The notes below the pieces were generated by a model. That model worked only from the letters and a program-made list of their open reading frames with translations, was not told where the DNA came from and made no database searches. 64,000 nucleotides of DNA, from the NCBI RefSeq assembly GCF_000023125.1, contig NC_013037.1, forward strand, positions 5,620,501 through 5,684,500, in the 5' to 3' direction. Each line of letters starts with the position of its first letter. Positions within the stretch are counted from its first letter, which is position 1. This document shows positions 40,469 through 50,281 of the stretch, in pieces. The position numbers and the translations under genes are program-made. Source of the stretch: Dyadobacter fermentans DSM 18053 (GTDB lineage: Bacteria; Bacteroidota; Bacteroidia; Cytophagales; Spirosomataceae).

Positions 40469-43400
40469 ATGAAAAAAGTTCGACGACCTGAAGACTTTCT
40501 CATCAAGCTCATGCGAATCACATTAATGCAATGTATCCTGGCTGGCCTGTTCGCGGGCATCACGTGGGCGAACGACGGGAGGGCTCAATCCGCATTGAGC
40601 CAGAAGGTTACCGTTGACATCCGGAACGAGGAGATCAAGACGATCTTCGCGCAGCTGGAAAAGCAGACGAATGCCAGGTTTATATTCAGCTCAAAATTGA
40701 TCCAATCCGACCGCCGGGCTTCCATTCGGGTTAAAAACGGCTCATTATCGGCCGTGCTGGATGCTTTGCTCAAACCGCTCGAATTGCATTACCGCATCAA
40801 GGACGACCTGATCGTGATCAAGCCCGACCATCCCGGACAGGCTGCCGAACCGGTTTCCGACGAAGTGCCTGTGGTGGAGATCAGCGCGGCCGCGATGGTG
40901 GATAAGGCCATAGCAGGTATGGTGAAGGACGAAGCCGGTGCTGGGTTGCCGGGTGTGAGTGTGGTGCTGAAAGGGACTCAAACCGGTACATTGACCGACG
41001 AAAAGGGCAACTACTCGATCACCGTCCCGAATGGTGACCACGTTCTGATTTTCTCGTTCGTGGGGTTCATGTCGCAGGAAATTGCCGTGCCTTCCAGCCA
41101 GAGTGCATTGGATATTACGCTGAAAGTGGATAATAAGGCACTGGAAGAGGTGGTTGTGGTAGGTTATGGTACGCAAAAGAAAGAATCGCTGACGGGCTCC
41201 ATCGCCACGGTCACGAGCAAGGATATCGAGCGCGTGCATGGCGGCGCGACGGTGAGCTCGGGCCTGGCCGGAAAAATTCCCGGTGTAACATTCCGGATGC
41301 CCGACGGCCGCCCCGGCGCGAGTGCCAACATCCAGATCCGCAACATGGGTAATCCCCTGTTTGTGATCGACGGAATCCAGCAGGACGCCGGCCAGTTCAA
41401 CAACATTTCTCCCAACGATATCGAAAGCATTTCAGTACTAAAAGACGCTTCTGCGGCCATTTACGGAGTTCGTGCGGCTAATGGCGTGGTGGTAGTGACC
41501 ACAAAACGCGGCAAAATGGGCGGGAAAAATACCGTGAGTCTCGATGCCTACACCGGCTGGCAAAACTGGTCGCGGTTCCCGAATGTGGTGAACGATTCGT
41601 ACCAATGGATGCTCGGGAAAGCCGAGGCGGAAATGAACCAGTTTGGCAGGACATCGATCACACAAGCGGAGCTTGACAAGTACCGCGCCGGTACCGAGCG
41701 TGGTTACCAGACATTCAACTGGAAAGATTTTATCATCAAGAAAAATGCCCCGCTGAGCTCCGTAAACCTGAATATGACAGGTGGTTCGGATAAAATCAAC
41801 TATTACATTTCCGCTACACGCCTGAGCCAGAACTCCGTGCTAGGCCGGGAATTTACATTCGACCGGACTAACATCCAGAGCAATGTTGACGCCAAGATCA
41901 CCGATCGCCTGAAACTGGGCGTGCAGATCAACGGCCGTATCGAGAAGCGCGACCAGCCCGGTATCCCCGGCTCGGACGACTACTGGCTGCCCCGCTTCGC
42001 GATCCTGCGTAACCGCCCGTTCGAGCGCCCGTACGCCAACGATAACCCTGAGTATCTGAACGATATCAAGCACAACGAAACCAACTGGGCTTATAATAAC
42101 AAGAAACTGGGCGGTTACTGGACCGAGTACTGGCGTGTTTTGCAAACCAATTTCTCGGCAGAATACCAGATTCCGGGCGTGAAAGGATTGAGCGCCAGAG
42201 GGATGTATTCCTACTACATCGCCGACCGTGTGATGAATGGCCACGAGTACACCTACAAGGCCTACACCTACAATCCGAACGACGATACTTACACCGTAAC
42301 CGGCGGCTCCACCAACCCGTGGCGCGAGCGCGGTACCAAAAAAGTAATGCGCAATGTGTATCAGGGACAGTTGGCTTACAACAATACGTTCGGCAAACAC
42401 ACCGTCGGCGCGACATTCGTTTCCGAGTGGCAGGATGAGCACGTACAAGAGCAGTGGGTGCATGCCGTTCCCAAAACCAACGTGCTGCCATTGATCTACT
42501 TCCCAACCATGGACACGTATAATGATACCGATACCGAGCTTGCGCGTATAGGGTATATCGGTAGAGTGAATTACGACTATGGGGGCAAGTATTACCTCGA
42601 ACTTTCGGCCCGCCGCGATGCCTCCTGGAAGTTTGCTCCGGATCGTCGGGTAGGCTGGTTCCCGTCGGCGTCGGCAGGATGGAGGATTTCGGAGGAAGAT
42701 TTCTTTAAAAGAGTGGTGGGCGAGCGCAGTATTTTGGATGACCTGAAATTCAGAGGGTCGTATGGTATCCTGGGAGACGATAACATTCTGTTCGATAACG
42801 ATCCTAACCGTCCGCTCAGCCCTTACGCCTATTTGCCAGGATACGATTACAACAAAGGCAATGTGATCCTGAGCGGCAATCCGGTCGTGACATCGCGTGA
42901 TAAAGGCCAGATTATCAACACCATTTCCTGGTTCAAAAGTAAAATCCTCGACATTGGTGCCGACTTCTCTTTCCTTGGCACTAAAATCACCGGTAGTGTA
43001 GATTATTTCTATCGCCTCCGCACTGGCTTGCTCGGCCGGAAATACGACATCCTCGTGCCCAGCGAACTGGGTTACTCGCTGCCCGACGAAAACGTAAACA
43101 GCGACTCGCAACGCGGTTGGGAAGGTGCATTGACCTACAATGGCAAAGCCGGTAACATTAACTATTCCGTAGGTGGTAATGTATCGTTCACACGCACAAG
43201 GTTTAATGAATCGTACAAACCGATTTTCAATAACTCCTGGGACCGTTACCGCAACTCGAAAGAAGACCGCTACACCAACATTTTCTGGGGTTACGAGGCC
43301 ATCGGCCAGTTCCAGTCGGCGCAACAGATCGCGGAATATCCGGTTAATATCGACGGCCAGGGCAACCGCACATTGCTGCCCGGTGATTTGATTTACAAAG

Positions 43401-43972
43401 ACATCAATGGTGACAACGTCATCAACGGCCTCGACGAGCGGCCGATCGGCTACAATGCAACCGGCCAGCCGAATGTGAACTTCGGGTTGAACTTCTCCGT
43501 AAGCTGGAAAGGCATCGGTTTCAATGCAGATTTCTCGGGCGGCGCCATGTATTCCTGGAACCAGAACTACGAGCAGCGATGGCCATACCAGAACGAAGGT
43601 GCTTTGAACAGCATTTTCCTCGACAGATGGCGCCGCGCCGATCCGTTTGACGTGAACAGCGAGTGGATTCCGGGTAAGTATCCCGCATTGCGCTACAACG
43701 ACGGCGGCCATATCAATTACAAAAACTCGACTTTCTGGGTGCACAACGTGAAATACATCCGCGCACGGACCATCGAGCTGAGCTACTCGCTGCCCAAATC
43801 CATTTTGGAGAAAATCCGCTTGCAGCGCGCGCGGTTCTACATCAACGGCTATAACCTGTTCTCGATCGACAACGTGAAAGACTACGGCATCGACCCTGAA
43901 ATCGAGAACGACAACGGGCTGCAATTCCCGCAGAACAAGTTTGTGAACATAGGCATCAACCTATCTATTTAA
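40469..43972 (+). CDS. SusC/RagA-family TonB-dependent receptor with STN domain
   Basis: A 1167-residue outer-membrane transporter. After a signal segment (ITLMQCILAGLFAGITWAND), an STN domain (VTVDIRNEEIKTIFAQLEKQ to about residue 115) precedes a carboxypeptidase-D-like strand domain (AGMVKDEAGAGLPGVSVVLK), the plug (VVVGYGTQKKESLTGSIATV, FVIDGIQQDAG, SISVLKDASAAIYGVRAANG) and the beta-barrel ending in NKFVNIGINLSI. The STN domain marks it as a signalling receptor that talks to FecR. It imports oligosaccharides together with the SusD protein encoded next. Glycan specificity is not predictable. Confidence 0.95.
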   Translation: MKKVRRPEDFLIKLMRITLMQCILAGLFAGITWANDGRAQSALSQKVTVDIRNEEIKTIFAQLEKQTNARFIFSSKLIQSDRRASIRVKNGSLSAVLDALLKPLELHYRIKDDLIVIKPDHPGQAAEPVSDEVPVVEISAAAMVDKAIAGMVKDEAGAGLPGVSVVLKGTQTGTLTDEKGNYSITVPNGDHVLIFSFVGFMSQEIAVPSSQSALDITLKVDNKALEEVVVVGYGTQKKESLTGSIATVTSKDIERVHGGATVSSGLAGKIPGVTFRMPDGRPGASANIQIRNMGNPLFVIDGIQQDAGQFNNISPNDIESISVLKDASAAIYGVRAANGVVVVTTKRGKMGGKNTVSLDAYTGWQNWSRFPNVVNDSYQWMLGKAEAEMNQFGRTSITQAELDKYRAGTERGYQTFNWKDFIIKKNAPLSSVNLNMTGGSDKINYYISATRLSQNSVLGREFTFDRTNIQSNVDAKITDRLKLGVQINGRIEKRDQPGIPGSDDYWLPRFAILRNRPFERPYANDNPEYLNDIKHNETNWAYNNKKLGGYWTEYWRVLQTNFSAEYQIPGVKGLSARGMYSYYIADRVMNGHEYTYKAYTYNPNDDTYTVTGGSTNPWRERGTKKVMRNVYQGQLAYNNTFGKHTVGATFVSEWQDEHVQEQWVHAVPKTNVLPLIYFPTMDTYNDTDTELARIGYIGRVNYDYGGKYYLELSARRDASWKFAPDRRVGWFPSASAGWRISEEDFFKRVVGERSILDDLKFRGSYGILGDDNILFDNDPNRPLSPYAYLPGYDYNKGNVILSGNPVVTSRDKGQIINTISWFKSKILDIGADFSFLGTKITGSVDYFYRLRTGLLGRKYDILVPSELGYSLPDENVNSDSQRGWEGALTYNGKAGNINYSVGGNVSFTRTRFNESYKPIFNNSWDRYRNSKEDRYTNIFWGYEAIGQFQSAQQIAEYPVNIDGQGNRTLLPGDLIYKDINGDNVINGLDERPIGYNATGQPNVNFGLNFSVSWKGIGFNADFSGGAMYSWNQNYEQRWPYQNEGALNSIFLDRWRRADPFDVNSEWIPGKYPALRYNDGGHINYKNSTFWVHNVKYIRARTIELSYSLPKSILEKIRLQRARFYINGYNLFSIDNVKDYGIDPEIENDNGLQFPQNKFVNIGINLSI

Positions 43973-43989
43973 ACCGATTGGATTCCAAC

Positions 43990-45909
43990 ATGAAAAAGAT
44001 ATTTCAAATACTATCAATTGCCGTATTGACATTGGGTTGGAGCTGTAACGACGACGATTTCCTGAACCGTCCGCCAACCGGCCAGCTTTCGGAAGACCAG
44101 ATCTGGACCGACGAAGGCCAGGTGTTATCCGTGCTGGGCGACCTTTACAACCGTTATGTCGACATTGCCACATTCAAAACAATCCGGATCGACAACAACG
44201 ACGTGCCGGGCTGGACGACGGTGGGTGATTTCAATGAGGCATTCTGGTCGGAAGCAGGGCGGTATAATGTATTCCAAAACAGCGGGTGGGACCTGAAATC
44301 GTGGTCGCATTGGGACTATGCCTACATCCGCGAAATGAACCTGTTTATCCAGAAATGTACTGCCGCTGACAAGCTCAGCCCGGCCGTCCGCGAGCGCTAC
44401 CTGGCCGAAGCACGTTTCCTGCGGGCATCCTACTACTTTGAATTGGTGAAAAGAATGGGCGGCGTGCCGCTGATCCTCGAACCGATGGTGTACGATTACA
44501 GCGGCGATCCGAGCTACCTGCAACATCCGCGTGCGAAAGAATCGGAGATCTATGATTTTGTAATCAAAGAAGCAGAGGAAATCAAAGACAAGCTGCCTGC
44601 GACACCCGGCGAAAAATCGCGTGCGACCAAAGCCGCTGCGCTGGCAATGGAAGTGCGGGCGGCGTTGTACGCCGGCTCGATCGCGAAGTATGGCGTAAAC
44701 ACGCCCGCGGTTTCATTGCCGGGCGGCGAAGTGGGTATCCCTGCCAATATGGCCAATGGCTATTATACCAAAGCATTGGCGGCTGCGAAGGAGATCATTA
44801 CCGGCAAGGCAGGTGTGTATGCATTGTATACCAAAAAGCCGGACTTGTCTGAAAACTTCGCGAGCATTTTCTATGACAAAGCCAACAACTCGGAAGTCAT
44901 TTTCGTAGAGGATTTCAAACTGCAAAGCGGGAAGGTGCATTACTTCACCGGCTGGAACCAGCCGCGCTATGGTGCCGAGGAAGAGGAAGGCGGCCGCATT
45001 AACCCGTCGCTGCAATTCGTGGAAGCATTTGAAAAACTGGATAACACCTTCGCGCCGATCCCCACAACGAATGCGAACGGCACGCCGATTTACTACACCG
45101 ACCAGACCGACATTTTCGCAGGCCGCGACGCCCGCCTCGCCGGAACGGTAATCTTGCCAGGTACGACTTTCAAAAGTCGTAAGGTGGACATTTGGGCAGG
45201 TTATCAGCTCGCCAACGGCACGGTAATCAGCGGCGACGACCGCGGTGCACAAAAAACGCTTCCCGGGAAAACCGTACCCGAGCAGGTAGTAGGTTTCGAC
45301 GGCCCGATCGACGGCTTCGAATTCACTGCACAAACCGGCTTTTACCTCCGCAAATACCTCGATCCGGTGCTCGGCTCCGGCCAGCGCGGGGTGAACAGCG
45401 AAGTGTGGCTCGTTCGCTACCGTTACGCGGAAGTGCTTCTGAATGCAGCGGAAGCGGCATTTGAGCTCGGCCAGGCGGCAGAAGCGGCGGGTTATATGAA
45501 TCAGGTCCGCGAACGTGCCGGGTTGGTAAAGCCGCTGAAAGGTTCGGACATCAACTTTGATCGCATCGTGCACGAGCGCCGCGTGGAGCTCGCATTCGAA
45601 GGGCATGTTTTGTATGATATGAAAAGATGGCGCATTGCGCACCAGATCATGGACGGCAATGCGATCACCGCCGCCGAGGTTTCCAAGGATTTGGGCAAAG
45701 CCACCAAGCGCAACACGCAGCCCTGGGGATTATGGTCATACAAAATCTACGATCCGGGCTCGGCCAACAATGGCAAGTGGATTTTCAAACCGGTTAAACT
45801 CAGCCGCGTCACCGGCTCCGACCGCTTCCAGCTTGGAAACTACTATTCGTACATCGACGACGCCATTATCAGCAATAATCCCAAGCTCGTCAGAAACCCG
45901 AACCAATAG
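43990..45909 (+). CDS. SusD/RagB-family glycan-binding lipoprotein
   Basis: A 639-residue surface lipoprotein. The lipobox is LGWSC with Cys at residue 19, followed by NDDDFLNRPPTGQLSEDQIW, the usual SusD opening. FLRASYYFELVKRMGGVPLI and the C-terminal RYRYAEVLLNAAEAAFELG and ERRVELAFEGHVLYDMKRWR are family hallmarks. ATG at 43990 is chosen so that the lysines directly precede the hydrophobic core. It acts as a lid on the SusC barrel encoded just upstream (17 bases apart). Confidence 0.95.
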   Translation: MKKIFQILSIAVLTLGWSCNDDDFLNRPPTGQLSEDQIWTDEGQVLSVLGDLYNRYVDIATFKTIRIDNNDVPGWTTVGDFNEAFWSEAGRYNVFQNSGWDLKSWSHWDYAYIREMNLFIQKCTAADKLSPAVRERYLAEARFLRASYYFELVKRMGGVPLILEPMVYDYSGDPSYLQHPRAKESEIYDFVIKEAEEIKDKLPATPGEKSRATKAAALAMEVRAALYAGSIAKYGVNTPAVSLPGGEVGIPANMANGYYTKALAAAKEIITGKAGVYALYTKKPDLSENFASIFYDKANNSEVIFVEDFKLQSGKVHYFTGWNQPRYGAEEEEGGRINPSLQFVEAFEKLDNTFAPIPTTNANGTPIYYTDQTDIFAGRDARLAGTVILPGTTFKSRKVDIWAGYQLANGTVISGDDRGAQKTLPGKTVPEQVVGFDGPIDGFEFTAQTGFYLRKYLDPVLGSGQRGVNSEVWLVRYRYAEVLLNAAEAAFELGQAAEAAGYMNQVRERAGLVKPLKGSDINFDRIVHERRVELAFEGHVLYDMKRWRIAHQIMDGNAITAAEVSKDLGKATKRNTQPWGLWSYKIYDPGSANNGKWIFKPVKLSRVTGSDRFQLGNYYSYIDDAIISNNPKLVRNPNQ

Positions 45910-45936
45910 GCCATCACATTCAAACGATACGATATC

Positions 45937-46638
45937 ATGAAGATCAGATTTCATATAATGCCGCTTGTGGCGATGGTCGCGCTCCTGTCGGCTTGCGAAA
46001 AGGATAACTACACCGAACCGAAATCGACGCTTTCGGGCCAGATCGTGTACAATGGCGAGCCGATCGGCGTGGAGGAAGGGCAGGTGAGGCTGCAATTGTG
46101 GCAGCCGGGTTTTGGTAAACTTGCTGCCATCGACGCGCCCATCGCGCAGGATGGATCGTATTCGGCACTTTTGTTCGATGGCAATTACAAGCTGGTTTTT
46201 CCCAGAAACCGCGGACCGTTCAAAACGATCGTCAAGGATGCCGCTGCAAAAGACACGCTGTTTGTAAACCTTTCCGGCAACCAAACGCTGGATGTGGAGG
46301 TAATGCCGTACTACATGATCCGCACGCCGCAATTCTCGGGCGGTGAGAGCAAGGTAAATGCCTCTATCAAACTCGAAAAAATCCTGACCGGCACCGAGGG
46401 TAAAGACATCGAAAGGGTCTCCTTGTATGTAAACAGAACCGATTTTGTAGCACGCGCTACCAACGTAGCTGTGACCGACGTGCCTGGTGCCGACATCAAA
46501 GATCTGAATGCGATTAACCTCACGGCAAATGTACCCACACTTTCGCCTGCGCAGAGCTTCGTGTTCGCCAGGGTGGGCGTGAAGATCAAAGATGTGGAGG
46601 ATATGGTATTTACGCCGGTCCAGAAAGTGAATTTGTAA
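45937..46638 (+). CDS. DUF3823 lipoprotein
   Basis: A 233-residue lipoprotein with lipobox LLSAC (Cys20). It starts with an Ig-like strand domain (STLSGQIVYNGEPIGVEEGQ ... GSYSALLFDGNYKLVF) and has a second domain of unknown fold. DUF3823 proteins regularly follow SusD genes and are thought to be surface glycan-binding or accessory proteins. The position, 27 bases after the SusD gene, agrees. Confidence 0.82.
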   Translation: MKIRFHIMPLVAMVALLSACEKDNYTEPKSTLSGQIVYNGEPIGVEEGQVRLQLWQPGFGKLAAIDAPIAQDGSYSALLFDGNYKLVFPRNRGPFKTIVKDAAAKDTLFVNLSGNQTLDVEVMPYYMIRTPQFSGGESKVNASIKLEKILTGTEGKDIERVSLYVNRTDFVARATNVAVTDVPGADIKDLNAINLTANVPTLSPAQSFVFARVGVKIKDVEDMVFTPVQKVNL

Positions 46639-46688
46639 GGGTAAAATGCCCGCCTGAAACCGAAACTTTTCTTTTAAAACCAATTTGA

Positions 46689-49600
46689 ATGAGGAATTAC
46701 ATTGCACTCCTGCTTGTCGGGCTCATCGCGCTGGCATGTGCAAAGAGTAAAACTGGGGGGGCCTCCCGGGCGTCGTCTGAAAAAGCCGGCGCTTCCAAAG
46801 GCCGCAGGGCCGAAGTATTGTTCCTGGGACATAACAGCAAGCACCACGATTCGGGCAAGTACGCGCCGTGGCTGTCGATCAAGCTGTTCAAAAGCGGCAT
46901 TAACATGTCGTACACCACCCAGCTGAACGATATTAATCCTGAAAACCTGGCGAAGTATGACGGGCTGATCATTTATGCCAACCACGATTCATTGTCGCCG
47001 TCGCAGGAGAGCGCTATGAAGGCATTCGTGGAAGGCGGCAAAGGACTTATCCCGATCCATTCGGCCTCCGGTTGTTTCCGCAATTCTTCCTGGTATATCA
47101 AAACCATCGGCGGACAGTTTGCCTCCCACAAAACAGGCTCATTTAAAAATACTATTCTAAAACCGGATCACCAGGTCATGAAAGGCATTACCGACTTTCA
47201 GACCTGGGATGAAACTTACGTCCACAAAAACCTGAACCCCGACAAGACCGTCCTGGGCGAACGCGTGGAAGGCGACGTGCATGAGCCCTACACCTGGGTG
47301 CGCAACGAGGGCAAAGGCCGCGTTTTCTACACCGCCTACGGCCATGAGGACAGCACATGGACGAACAAAGGCTTCCTCGACCTCGTGAGGAACGGCGTGT
47401 TATGGGCAGTAGGAGACAAGGTACAAGCGCAAATCGCGGCATTGAACCTGCCCGACGTGGATATTTACAATTCCGATACGATTTCGCATTACACCAAACG
47501 GCACGTGGTGCCTAAAATGCAGGAATCGCTATCACCGGCCGAATCCAACAAGCTGACGCAGATCCCGCCGGATTTTGAAATACAACTTTTTGCTTCGGAA
47601 CCAGACATTACCAATCCCATTGCCATGTCGTGGGATGAGCGCGGGCGGCTTTGGGTGGTCGAGTCCGTCGATTACCCAAACACATTCACGGAAACCGACG
47701 GCGCGGCCAACGACCGGATTAAGATTTGCGAGGATACCAATGGCGACGGCAAGGCCGATAAGTTCACTGTATTCGCCGACAAGCTGAACATCCCGACCAG
47801 CATGGTATTTTCCAATGGTGGCGTGATCGTGTCCATGGCGCCGGATTTCGTATTCCTGAAAGACACCAATGGCGACGACGTGGCCGACACCCGCGAGGTG
47901 CTCATGACCGGCTGGGGCAAAAACGATACCCACGCCGGGCCGTCGAATTTGCAATATGGTTTTGACAACAAAATATGGGGCGTGCTGGGCTTTTCGGCAT
48001 TCAACGGGACTATTAATGGTAAGAAAATGAGCTTCTCGCAGGGGCTTTATAATTTCAAACCGGATGGTAAAGAGTTTGAATACCTCGGCAGCAGCAGCAA
48101 CAACACCTGGGGGCTGGGGTTCACAGAAGATAACAACATTTTCCTTTCGACGGCCAACAACACCCACAGCGCATTCTTCTCCATGCCTGGCAGGTTAATG
48201 CAGCGCACGCTCGGCGAAGAGCAGCCGTCGGTACAACCTATTCAAAAGATCGACGGGCATTATGATGCGCACGCCTTGACGCCGAATTTACGTCAGGTTG
48301 ACGTGGTAGGAGGGTTTACTTCGGCGGCAGGCCACCATTTTTACACCGCCCGAAACTACCCGAAAGAATACTGGAACCGCGTCGCGTTCGTCACCGAACC
48401 GACCATTCGTTTGGTACACAAAGCGATCCTCGAACCGGACGGCGCGGGTTTTAAAGAAAAGGACGGCTGGAACTTCATGGCCAGTTCGGATGAATGGTTC
48501 GGTCCGGTGCAAGCCGAGGTTGGGCCGGATGGTGCGGTATGGGTGGCGGATTGGTATAACTTCATCATCCAGCACAATGTGTTTGTTCCGGCGCAGTCGC
48601 CTTCGAAATTCATCCTGCCGTTTGAAGAGCAGCCGCACGGGCCGGGCAATGCATTCAGCAGCCCAATGCGCGATCTCAACCACGGCCGTGTTTACCGCAT
48701 TGTGTATAAAAATGCTAAAAAAGCGCCTGCATTAAAGCTCTCCAAAGACGATCTGCCCGGACTGGTAGCCGCATTGGAAAACGATAATATGTTTTGGCGG
48801 ATGACCGCGCAGCGCCTGCTTGTGGAGTCGAAAAAGCTGTCTGTGTTGCCGGATTTGTACAAAATCATCAACAATCCAAAAGTGGATGAAATTGGCTTGA
48901 ATAGCCCCGCTGTACACGCACTATGGACGATGCACGGCCTGGGCGCATTGGATGGTTCGAATGCAGAGGCATTGCAGGTCGTGAGCAAAGCACTGACCCA
49001 CCCGGCAGCCGGCGTGCGCAAAGCCGCAGCGAGTGTGTTACCGAAGCAGGCGCAAAGTTTTGAAATACTGGAAAAAGGCATAAAAGATGCGAATCTGAAC
49101 ACCCGCCTGAGCGTGTTCGTAGCCATTGCCGACTTGCCAGCCTCGGAAAAAGTAGGGGCAGCCATTTACCAGGCCTCGCTGGACGAGCAGAATGCCAAAG
49201 ATCCGTGGCTGTCCCGCGCCATTCTCGCAGCGGCTATCCAGCACGAAAAAGGCTTCCTCGCCGCAGCCGGCAAGCAATCGCAGCCCTCCGCATTGACTGC
49301 GCAGGTTACCGAAGCATTGAGCAGGGAAATTTATCCGCTGGGCAGAAGAAGCACGCTGCAATTCTCGCCGGATGTTTCCGGTAAAGAAATTACCATCCGC
49401 GCTTCCATCACCAAGGGCCGCGACCGCGCATTGCAGGGCTTCATTGCGGGCCAGGGCGGGAAAGATGGCGGATATGCATTGTACATTCAGGATGGCAAGC
49501 TCGTCATGGCCGTCAGGCAGCACGGAATGCTGAGCAAGGCCGTTACATCGGGCATTTTGCCGGATAAATTCGATGTGGTAGCAAGCCTGACGGAAGGCGG

Positions 49601-50231
49601 TAACATCCGCATAGATATCGATGGAAAAGAAGCCGCGACCGGCAAGGCGCACATGCTTTTCAATGCGCCGCTCAGCAACTCGGTACGCTCCGGCGAGGAT
49701 ATGGAAGGCGAGGACAGGATTGGCGAGTATGAAGGGCGGTTTGGATTTGCAGGTAATTTTCAAAAAGCATCCCTCGAACTGAACCGTCCGAATGAAGGTG
49801 GTGGCAATGCGGTTTCTTCTGCCAAATCTGCTCCGAAATCGGGCGCTTCCAATGCCACGGTGATTGAGCTGAAAGTAGAAAAGGAAATTATGCAGTATGA
49901 CAAAAAGCTGATTACCGCGAAGGCCGGCCAGAAAGTGGTGATCAACCTCGAAAACCCGGATGGCATGCAGCACAACCTTTTGATCATCAAACCCGGCACA
50001 TTGCAGAAAGTAGGTAAGGCGGCCGACGAACTTTTGACTAATCCGAAAGCGGCTGAAATGCAGTACGTTCCCAAGATACCGGAAGTGTTGTTCGCCACCA
50101 GACTCGTGAGTACCGGTGAAACCGTGACGCTGGAATTCACCGTCCCCGCCGAGCCGGGCGATTACCCCTACGTGTGCACATTCCCCGGCCATTGGCGCGG
50201 TATGAATGGTATCCTGCGGGTAACAAAATGA
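46689..50231 (+). CDS. Multidomain lipoprotein: ThuA + sorbosone-dehydrogenase-like propeller + HEAT + azurin
   Basis: A 1180-residue exported lipoprotein (lipobox LIALAC, Cys17). Residues 40-245 are a ThuA domain (VLFLGHNSKHHDSG, LIIYANHDSLSP, FYTAYGHEDSTW). Residues 290-680 are a PVC-type glucose/sorbosone dehydrogenase-like propeller with two calcium-type loops (DTNGDGKADKF, DTNGDDVADTRE). Residues 700-870 are HEAT-like. Residues 890-1060 look like a concanavalin-type domain. Residues 1070-1180 are an azurin-like cupredoxin with ligands H1095, C1163, H1168 and M1172, in the exact azurin C-x4-H-x3-M spacing. No CxxCH haem site is present, so copper would be the electron acceptor. It lies in the SusC/D operon and probably oxidises sugars at the cell surface. 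Confidence 0.85.
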   Translation: MRNYIALLLVGLIALACAKSKTGGASRASSEKAGASKGRRAEVLFLGHNSKHHDSGKYAPWLSIKLFKSGINMSYTTQLNDINPENLAKYDGLIIYANHDSLSPSQESAMKAFVEGGKGLIPIHSASGCFRNSSWYIKTIGGQFASHKTGSFKNTILKPDHQVMKGITDFQTWDETYVHKNLNPDKTVLGERVEGDVHEPYTWVRNEGKGRVFYTAYGHEDSTWTNKGFLDLVRNGVLWAVGDKVQAQIAALNLPDVDIYNSDTISHYTKRHVVPKMQESLSPAESNKLTQIPPDFEIQLFASEPDITNPIAMSWDERGRLWVVESVDYPNTFTETDGAANDRIKICEDTNGDGKADKFTVFADKLNIPTSMVFSNGGVIVSMAPDFVFLKDTNGDDVADTREVLMTGWGKNDTHAGPSNLQYGFDNKIWGVLGFSAFNGTINGKKMSFSQGLYNFKPDGKEFEYLGSSSNNTWGLGFTEDNNIFLSTANNTHSAFFSMPGRLMQRTLGEEQPSVQPIQKIDGHYDAHALTPNLRQVDVVGGFTSAAGHHFYTARNYPKEYWNRVAFVTEPTIRLVHKAILEPDGAGFKEKDGWNFMASSDEWFGPVQAEVGPDGAVWVADWYNFIIQHNVFVPAQSPSKFILPFEEQPHGPGNAFSSPMRDLNHGRVYRIVYKNAKKAPALKLSKDDLPGLVAALENDNMFWRMTAQRLLVESKKLSVLPDLYKIINNPKVDEIGLNSPAVHALWTMHGLGALDGSNAEALQVVSKALTHPAAGVRKAAASVLPKQAQSFEILEKGIKDANLNTRLSVFVAIADLPASEKVGAAIYQASLDEQNAKDPWLSRAILAAAIQHEKGFLAAAGKQSQPSALTAQVTEALSREIYPLGRRSTLQFSPDVSGKEITIRASITKGRDRALQGFIAGQGGKDGGYALYIQDGKLVMAVRQHGMLSKAVTSGILPDKFDVVASLTEGGNIRIDIDGKEAATGKAHMLFNAPLSNSVRSGEDMEGEDRIGEYEGRFGFAGNFQKASLELNRPNEGGGNAVSSAKSAPKSGASNATVIELKVEKEIMQYDKKLITAKAGQKVVINLENPDGMQHNLLIIKPGTLQKVGKAADELLTNPKAAEMQYVPKIPEVLFATRLVSTGETVTLEFTVPAEPGDYPYVCTFPGHWRGMNGILRVTK

Positions 50232-50281
50232 GTTTAGCCCTGAACATTAACGCATAGATTTTAAACTCACAAACTTTAAAA

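Noticed and set aside
41840..43924. A 694-codon minus-strand frame within susC-1
   Set aside because: It is antisense to conserved SusC barrel sequence and has no protein-like motif.
46689..50231. Cytochrome c haem site in the ThuA-propeller protein
   Set aside because: No CxxCH motif is present; the only redox site visible is the C-terminal copper site.
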